From contig MHUS01000004.1 of assembly GCA_001823505.1 (NCBI GenBank), forward strand, positions 2,993 through 13,677: a stretch of 10,685 nucleotides of DNA. Reading direction: 5' to 3'. Made by a program: the position numbers and the translations under genes. The first letter of the stretch is position 1. Every line of letters begins with the position of its first letter. A model generated the notes under the pieces. That model saw nothing but the letters and a program-made list of their open reading frames with translations. It had not been told where the DNA came from and did no database searches. This DNA is from Candidatus Yonathbacteria bacterium RIFCSPHIGHO2_01_FULL_51_10 (GTDB lineage: Bacteria; Patescibacteriota; Minisyncoccia; Phycocordibacterales; UBA1539_B). Positions 6,215 to 10,685 of the stretch are shown piece by piece.

Positions 6215-7321
6215 ATGCGCATTCTCATCGCAACGGGTATTTATCCCCCTGATATTGGGGGGCCGGCAACCTATTCAAAAATCCTCTATGAAGAGCTGCC
6301 CAAGAAGGGATTTGACGTGCAGGTGCTTTCTTTTGGGGCTGTACGACACCTTCCCAAGGTCATTCGGCATATTGTGTACTCCTGGAAGGTGTACAAACAG
6401 GGCGGGGATGCAGATGTCATTTTTGCGCAGGACCCGGTGAGTGTTGGATTACCCGCAATGCTCGCAGCTCGTCTTTTGGGCAAAAGATTCATGGTAAAAA
6501 TTGTAGGTGACTATGCGTGGGAGCAGGGAACTCAGCGTTTTGGGGTGAAAGATTCACTCGATGATTTTTCGCGTGGATATAACGCGTACCCGTTTTTTGT
6601 ACGCGTACTCAAGCGGATAGAATATCTCGTTGCGCGCCGTACCGAGCGCGTGATCGTACCGAGTGAGTATCTTGCGGGCATTGTTTCAAACTGGGGGATC
6701 GATCGAAAGAAGATCACTGTTGTGTACAATGCGTACGAACACCAGGAAATGAAAGAATCGTGCGAGGAGCTCCGCAAAGAATTGCGGCTTGAAGGGAAGG
6801 TAATTCTTACTGCTTCGCGCCTTGTTCCATGGAAGGGATTTGGTACGCTCATTGAATTATTTCCGAGTGTTCTCAAAGAAGTTCCCGATGCAACACTCTA
6901 CATCGTAGGAAGCGGTCCAGAGGAAGATTCTTTGAAAAAACTCATCCGTGAACACAATCTCGAAGCGAAAGTAATTCTTCTTGGTCAATTACCGCGCGCT
7001 ATCCTTCTGCGCTACCTAAAAGCAGCCGATCTGTTTGTGCTCAATACGTTCTATGAGGGGTTCTCGCATCACATTCTGGAGGCGATGAACGTGGGGACGC
7101 CGGTTCTCACCACGCGTGTGGGGGGCAATCCCGAACTTGTCACAGATGAGAAAGAAGGGTTTCTTGTTGCATATAATGACAGGGGGGCGCTTACGGAAAG
7201 CATCGTGGGTGTGCTCTCTGGAAAGCTCGCTACAGAGTCGCTCATTGCTCGGGCGCACGAAAAAGCATCCCAATTTACGACTGAAAGAATGATCAAAGAG
7301 ACCATAAAAATATTTTCATGA
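6215..7321 (+). CDS. Family-4 (GT4) glycosyltransferase
   Basis: A 368-residue GT-B enzyme. The N-terminal domain opens with MRILIATGIYPPDIGGPATY (IGGPAT donor/acceptor loop at 14-19). VGDYAWEQG (97-105), QRFGVKDS and RVIVPSEYL (145-153) follow; this set is characteristic of one GT4 subgroup I associate with Parcubacteria-type genomes. The hinge is VVYNAYE (169-175), where many relatives have a PN(G/A) motif. The donor domain begins ILTASRLVPWKGF (197-209) and has the intact EX7E pair E281/E289 (YEGFSHHILEAM), then PVLTTRVGGNPELV. All catalytic features are present. It lies eight bases after the preceding glycosyltransferase gene, and its TGA overlaps the next ATG (ATGA, 7318-7321), implying translational coupling. 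The sugar donor cannot be read from the sequence; role in surface glycan assembly is inferred from its neighbours. Confidence 0.9.
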   Translation: MRILIATGIYPPDIGGPATYSKILYEELPKKGFDVQVLSFGAVRHLPKVIRHIVYSWKVYKQGGDADVIFAQDPVSVGLPAMLAARLLGKRFMVKIVGDYAWEQGTQRFGVKDSLDDFSRGYNAYPFFVRVLKRIEYLVARRTERVIVPSEYLAGIVSNWGIDRKKITVVYNAYEHQEMKESCEELRKELRLEGKVILTASRLVPWKGFGTLIELFPSVLKEVPDATLYIVGSGPEEDSLKKLIREHNLEAKVILLGQLPRAILLRYLKAADLFVLNTFYEGFSHHILEAMNVGTPVLTTRVGGNPELVTDEKEGFLVAYNDRGALTESIVGVLSGKLATESLIARAHEKASQFTTERMIKETIKIFS

Positions 7322-8478
7322 ATGTATTGATGATCTCAACAGACCGTAACATTTTTGTTCGCGATTCCGCGGTTGCTTCTCGGATGGCACAGTACGGAAC
7401 GCTTACTCAAAAACTGCATATTATCGTGTTCGCAAAGCGCTCACTCGGACTTTCAAAAATACAGATAGCGTCGAATGTGTGGGTGTATCCTACGAATTCT
7501 TTTTCGCGACTACTGTATATTCGCGACGCGGTACGGATAGGGAAGAAAATTATTTTCCAAACGCTTTTTACTAAAGGAGCAAGACCTATTCCCAAGATGC
7601 TGGTTAGCGCACAGGACCCGTTTGAAACAGGACTTGCGGGGCTTCGCATTTCGCGTGCACAGAAGATTCCTCTCCAGATACAGATTCATACAGATTTTCT
7701 AAATCCTCGGTTTCTTCGGCAGTCGCTACTCAATCGCATCCGTGCCCATATCGCCCCGCGTGTGCTGAAGGCTGCCAACGGTATCCGCGTGGTTTCTCCG
7801 AGGATCAAGGAGACTCTCCTTGAGGCGTTCCCCAAACTCTCGGGACGTGTCGATGTGCTCCCGATCTTTGTGGACGTTACGCGCATCAGAGAGCACGTTC
7901 CGGCAATTGATCTTCACAAAGAATACCCGCAGTTTGACCAGATCGTTTTGGTTGTCTCTCGGCTGGAGAGTGAAAAGAATGTTTCTCTGGCGCTCCGCAT
8001 CTTTCAGAAGGTTTTTCAGAAATATCCCAAGGCGGGGCTTATCGTCGTGGGGTCGGGGAGGGAAGAGAAGCACCTCAAGATACTTGCGCAAAAATTTGGT
8101 ATTGGAGAAAGTGTAATATTTGCAGGAGAGCAGCGTGATGTGTATTCATATTACAAAACTGCGGATGTTGTGCTGCTTACTTCAAACTATGAAGGATACG
8201 CCATGGTGCTCATTGAGGCGGCAGCGGCGGATTGCCCCGTTGTAACAACCGATGTGGGCATTGCGAACGACCTCATGCAAAACAGCGAGCGGCAGTTCGT
8301 CTGCCCGGTGGGGGATGCAGAGTGCCTTGCACGCGGGATCGTGAGTCTTCGCGAGAGCGCCGAGCTGCGCAAGGTTGCCGTGCTTAAGACTCAGGCGGTA
8401 CTGGAGCGCATCACTCTTCGCGACCAAGAGGCGTATTTGCGGGCATACGGGAAGCTCTGGGAAGCATGTCTTGAATAG
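7318..8478 (+). CDS. Family-4 (GT4) glycosyltransferase
   Basis: A 386-residue GT-B enzyme, starting within the ATGA overlap with the previous gene. The N-terminal domain (about 1-185) opens MNVLMISTDRNIFV and lacks the usual GG(A/P) loop, having VRDSAVASRMAQYG instead. SAQDPFETGLAGL (97-109) and the stretch IQIHTDFLNP (121-130) look like acceptor-domain motifs. The hinge reads VDVLPIFVDV (178-187). The donor domain starts VLVVSRLESEKN (210-221) and has EX7E as E292/E300 (YEGYAMVLIEAAAA), followed by PVVTTDVGIANDLM. It is therefore likely to be a catalytically competent retaining glycosyltransferase. The different N-terminal loop suggests an acceptor distinct from the two preceding enzymes (inference). 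The final codons and stop overlap a strong -35 hexamer for the next gene. Confidence 0.9.
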   Translation: MNVLMISTDRNIFVRDSAVASRMAQYGTLTQKLHIIVFAKRSLGLSKIQIASNVWVYPTNSFSRLLYIRDAVRIGKKIIFQTLFTKGARPIPKMLVSAQDPFETGLAGLRISRAQKIPLQIQIHTDFLNPRFLRQSLLNRIRAHIAPRVLKAANGIRVVSPRIKETLLEAFPKLSGRVDVLPIFVDVTRIREHVPAIDLHKEYPQFDQIVLVVSRLESEKNVSLALRIFQKVFQKYPKAGLIVVGSGREEKHLKILAQKFGIGESVIFAGEQRDVYSYYKTADVVLLTSNYEGYAMVLIEAAAADCPVVTTDVGIANDLMQNSERQFVCPVGDAECLARGIVSLRESAELRKVAVLKTQAVLERITLRDQEAYLRAYGKLWEACLE

Positions 8479-8499
8479 AGGGTGTCTTTCAGATACTAT
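8471..8499 (+). promoter_or_regulatory. Candidate sigma70-type promoter for the UDP-glucuronate epimerase gene
   Basis: TTGAAT (8471-8476) and TACTAT (8494-8499) are separated by 17 bases, the best-formed promoter in the window apart from the one at 2797. The -35 overlaps the last codons (Leu-Glu) and the first base of the TAG stop (8476-8478) of the upstream glycosyltransferase. The ATG at 8508 follows the -10 by eight bases, so the predicted start is at about 8506, essentially leaderless. The 29-base gap between the two genes is the largest inside the glycan cluster, which fits a separate transcription start. Confidence 0.5.
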
Positions 8500-8507
8500 G
8501 ATCATTC

Positions 8508-9512
8508 ATGCAAACAAACACTAAACAGAAAAAGATCCTCGTGACGGGCACTGCGGGGTTTATTGGATACCATCTTGCGGAGGCGCTTCTTAAAGGTGGG
8601 TATTTTGTCGTTGGGGTGGACAATTTTACCCCGTACTATGATGTGCGCATGAAGGAGGCACGCCATAAACTGCTTCAAAAAAACAAAAAGTTCCACTTTT
8701 ACAAAATTTCCATCGCTGATTACGCGGCTCTTGAAAAGGTGGTAAAAAAAGAAAAGCCGGATGTGATCGTGAATCTTGCGGCACAGGCGGGAGTGCGCTT
8801 CTCCCTCAAAGACCCGTGGTCGTATGCGGATGCGAATTATTTGGGGACACTCAATATTTTCGAAGTGGCACAAAAATATAGAGTAAAAAGAGTGCTGTTT
8901 GCTTCATCGAGTTCGGTATATGGGGATAATACAAAAACTCCTTTTTCTGAAAGTGACGCAACTGATCACCCTATGTCAGTATATGCCGCTTCAAAAAAGG
9001 GTAACGAGACGCTCGCCTATGCGTATCACTCACTCTACGGCATTGAGACAGCAGGAATGCGGTTTTTTACGGTGTATGGTCGTTACGGAAGACCCGACCT
9101 GGCAATTTTTAAATTTACAAAAAACATCATTCTGGGGAAACCGATCAATGTGTATAACCAGGGGGCGATGAAACGAAGTTTTACTCATGTTGATGATGTG
9201 GTACGCGGGGTCCAATCGCTCATTGAAAAAAAAGATCTCAAGTATGAAATCTACAATCTTGGTGGGGACGAGGTGACGCCACTCGTTACCTTCATTAAGA
9301 TGCTTGAAAAGCGGATCGGGAAGAAGGCAGTAATGAACCTCATGTCTATTCAAGCAGGAGACGTTCCTTCAACGATTGCCGATACCACGAAGGCGCGCCG
9401 CGACCTTGGCTATCGTCCGCGTGTTTCCATGGAAGAGATCGTTGTCGACTTCGTCGATTGGTTTTTAGAAAACAAAGCATGGCTTCTTAAGCTCAAAGAA
9501 CCGAAGCAGTAA
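8508..9512 (+). CDS. UDP-glucuronate 4-epimerase-like SDR (extended family)
   Basis: A 334-residue extended SDR closely matching the CapI/GAE type, which interconverts UDP-glucuronate and UDP-galacturonate using tightly bound NAD+. Visible features are the Rossmann loop GTAGFIG (14-20), VDNFTPYYDVRMKEAR (37-52; the YYD..LKEAR-like stretch is a hallmark of this group), NLAAQAGVRFSL (89-100), the SSSSVYGD segment (133-140), catalytic Y159-K163 (YAASK), RFFTVYGRYGRPDLA (185-199), and RSFTHVDDVV. Length is typical. In the pathway it would supply a hexuronic-acid donor to the neighbouring glycosyltransferases, giving an acidic surface glycan. It is about 29 bases from the previous gene with its own promoter-like sequence, and its stop is seven bases before the next ATG. 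The group is clear; the exact substrate (UDP-GlcA against another UDP-sugar) is probable but not proven. Confidence 0.85.
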   Translation: MQTNTKQKKILVTGTAGFIGYHLAEALLKGGYFVVGVDNFTPYYDVRMKEARHKLLQKNKKFHFYKISIADYAALEKVVKKEKPDVIVNLAAQAGVRFSLKDPWSYADANYLGTLNIFEVAQKYRVKRVLFASSSSVYGDNTKTPFSESDATDHPMSVYAASKKGNETLAYAYHSLYGIETAGMRFFTVYGRYGRPDLAIFKFTKNIILGKPINVYNQGAMKRSFTHVDDVVRGVQSLIEKKDLKYEIYNLGGDEVTPLVTFIKMLEKRIGKKAVMNLMSIQAGDVPSTIADTTKARRDLGYRPRVSMEEIVVDFVDWFLENKAWLLKLKEPKQ

Positions 9513-9519
9513 TTTTTAC

Positions 9520-10578
9520 ATGCGCCTTCTTATTCTTACACAAAAAGTTGATATACACGATCCAGTTCTTGGATTCTTCCACCGGTGGATCGAGGAGTTT
9601 GCCAAGCATGCTCGACAGGTGACGGTCATCGCGCTTGGGGTGGGGGAGTACCATCTGCCCCAGAATGTACGCGTGTTTTCGCTGGGTAAACCAGCCCAAG
9701 GCTGGTCCGCCTCGGACGGAGAGCGGTTTTTTTCACGCTTTAAATACAGTGTTCGTTTCTACCATCTCATTTGGAGAGAACGAAAGAATTATGATGCGGT
9801 GTTCGTACACATGAACCCGGAGTATGTTATCCTCGGAGGTTTTTTGTGGCGCTTGTGGGGCAAGAAGATCGCTTTGTGGTATACACACAAGAGCGTTGAT
9901 CTCAAGTTGCGTCTCGCAGAAAAATTTGCTGACGATATTTTTACTGCGTCGAAAGAAAGTTTTCGTCTACCGAGCAAAAAAGTTATGGTCATGGGGCATG
10001 GGATTGACACCAATCTGTTCAGTGGGGCAAGAAAAAGAGAGAAAAAAGAAGGAGCACAAATCTCAATATTGCACGTGGGGAGGATTACCTCAATAAAAAA
10101 TCTTGAGGCCGTAGTCGAAGCATTAAATATTCTCAAGAATGATCAAAAGGTCGATGCGCGCGCAGTCTTTGTTGGTGCACCGGTAACCGAAAGTGATAAA
10201 GAATATCTCAAAAAATTGCAAAAATCTGTGAATGACCGTAACCTAAGTACCGTCGTCTCCTTCGTCGGCGCTGTTAGCCATGATCGTGTACCGTCTTATT
10301 ATGCAAGTGCGGATATTGTGGTTAATTTAAGCGATACAGGGAGTATTGATAAGGCGGTTCTCGAGGGGATGGCTTCCGGGGTGCATGTGCTTACCTCGAA
10401 TGAGGCATTCAAAAATATCCTCCCACAGCATTGTATGGTTAGTAAAAACCCAAAAGAGATCGCAAAGAGGATAGTATTATTGGCGCACCGTACCCCTGAG
10501 CTTGCACTGCGTGACTATGTGGCGGGGCGGCATTCTCTCCCGCGGCTTGTTGACCTGATCGTAAAAATATATGAATAA
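9520..10578 (+). CDS. GT-B glycosyltransferase (GT4-like) with variant EX7E motif
   Basis: A 352-residue product opening MRLLILTQKVDIHDPVLGFF. The N-terminal domain contains VFVHMNPEYVILGG (94-107) and ALWYTHKSVDLKLRLAEKFADDIFTASKESFRL (118-150), and the hinge MGHGIDTNLF (158-167). The donor domain begins ILHVGRITSIKN (183-194). At the EX7E site the sequence is TGSIDKAVLEGMA (273-285): E282 is kept but the position eight residues before it is G274, not Glu. I recall the TGS(L/I)DKxVLE form as a known GT4 subgroup, so it may be functional. Residues 58-68 (PAQGWSASDGE) follow SLGK and look like an insertion relative to my memory of homologues; the DNA there is a tandem palindrome (see repeat at 9690-9720). 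It starts seven bases after the epimerase and overlaps the next gene by eight bases. Confidence 0.85.
   Translation: MRLLILTQKVDIHDPVLGFFHRWIEEFAKHARQVTVIALGVGEYHLPQNVRVFSLGKPAQGWSASDGERFFSRFKYSVRFYHLIWRERKNYDAVFVHMNPEYVILGGFLWRLWGKKIALWYTHKSVDLKLRLAEKFADDIFTASKESFRLPSKKVMVMGHGIDTNLFSGARKREKKEGAQISILHVGRITSIKNLEAVVEALNILKNDQKVDARAVFVGAPVTESDKEYLKKLQKSVNDRNLSTVVSFVGAVSHDRVPSYYASADIVVNLSDTGSIDKAVLEGMASGVHVLTSNEAFKNILPQHCMVSKNPKEIAKRIVLLAHRTPELALRDYVAGRHSLPRLVDLIVKIYE
9690..9720. repeat. Tandem-hairpin palindromic element inside the glycosyltransferase gene
   Basis: Two adjoining hairpins. The first is ACCAGCC-CAA-GGCTGGT (9690-9706), a perfect 7-bp stem with a 3-base loop. The second is TCCGCC-TCG-GACGGA (9706-9720), a 6-bp stem with one C/A mismatch, sharing T9706. 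They are read in frame as codons for PAQGWSASDG. The combination resembles, from memory, dispersed palindromic repeats seen in intergenic DNA of Parcubacteria-type genomes; only one copy is in this window. A run of seven T begins at 9727, but it is ten bases from the weaker hairpin, so a terminator is unlikely. Confidence 0.6.
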
Positions 10579-10685
10579 TAAAGAGTACGAACGATTTTAT
10601 TACCAAAAGGCAGAAGGGAACTTGTTTGTTTCCGGTGAGCGCGGGGCGATAGCCGATTTTATTAGAGAACATACGCCCTCAGGGG
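10571..10685 (+). CDS. Start of a downstream gene, possibly a SAM-dependent methyltransferase (3' end outside window)
   Basis: ATG 10571 opens a frame that runs to the window end (38 codons): MNNKEYERFYYQKAEGNLFVSG, then ERGAIADFIREHTPSG. It overlaps the preceding glycosyltransferase stop by eight bases, fitting the compact spacing of the cluster. The opening pattern (acidic/aromatic start, then xxGxRxxIxxFIxxH) resembles the helical lead-in of class I methyltransferases, which are often found among glycan genes, but the diagnostic SAM-binding loop (G-x-G-x-G) would lie beyond the end. The coding frame is well supported; the function is a guess. Confidence 0.6.
   Translation, partial: MNNKEYERFYYQKAEGNLFVSGERGAIADFIREHTPSG

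Noticed and set aside
9690..9733. Intrinsic terminator formed by the hairpin and the T run at 9727-9733
   Set aside because: The strong hairpin ends 20 bases before the T run and the nearer hairpin is imperfect and ten bases away; the position is also deep inside an intact gene.
10550..10579. Possible promoter TTGACC-18-AATAAT at the last gene junction
   Set aside because: The -10 would lie downstream of ATG 10571, so it could not serve that start; likely chance.

Overview
The window carries one tightly packed, single-direction stretch of genes, all on the + strand, at a rough GC content of 50%. The gene content suggests a member of the Candidate Phyla Radiation (Patescibacteria, probably a Parcubacteria lineage). 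It has a VirD4/TraG-like coupling ATPase of the kind common there, next to a lamin-tail-domain surface protein. These are followed by a run of family-4 glycosyltransferases and extended short-chain dehydrogenase (SDR) epimerases separated by only a few bases. The taxonomic call is inference from gene style; the window holds no rRNA or other marker gene.

Region 1 (1-2777): the 3' part of a conjugation/DNA-transfer type ATPase gene (its 5' end lies outside the window) overlaps by 11 bases a gene for an exported, C-terminally anchored protein with the architecture lamin-tail domain / PKD domain / lamin-tail-like domain / membrane helix. Region 2 (2778-3501): a promoter, a small gene of unknown function whose 5' end looks frameshifted, and a 138-base spacer holding a REP/transposon-end-like sequence. 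Region 3 (3502-10685): a surface-glycan cluster. It contains an SDR epimerase fused to half of a GT-B glycosyltransferase, three GT4 glycosyltransferases with an intact EX7E motif, a UDP-glucuronate 4-epimerase-like enzyme, a fourth GT-B glycosyltransferase with a variant EX7E motif, and the first 38 codons of what may be a methyltransferase.

The epimerases would supply NDP-sugars (probably UDP-galacturonate in one case) and the glycosyltransferases would build an oligosaccharide for a lipid carrier, cell-surface polymer or glycoprotein. No flippase, polymerase or initiating membrane transferase is in view, so the pathway extends beyond the window.

Points that most deserve a second look are: (a) a tandem-hairpin palindromic element sitting in frame inside the last glycosyltransferase gene and encoding about ten extra residues; (b) the SDR/half-glycosyltransferase fusion; (c) no well-placed Shine-Dalgarno sequence at the gene starts, while several starts lie 5-8 bases after a -10-like hexamer, which suggests leaderless transcripts, with upstream stop codons embedded in promoter hexamers; (d) a probable frameshift at the start of the small gene near 2835-2900.
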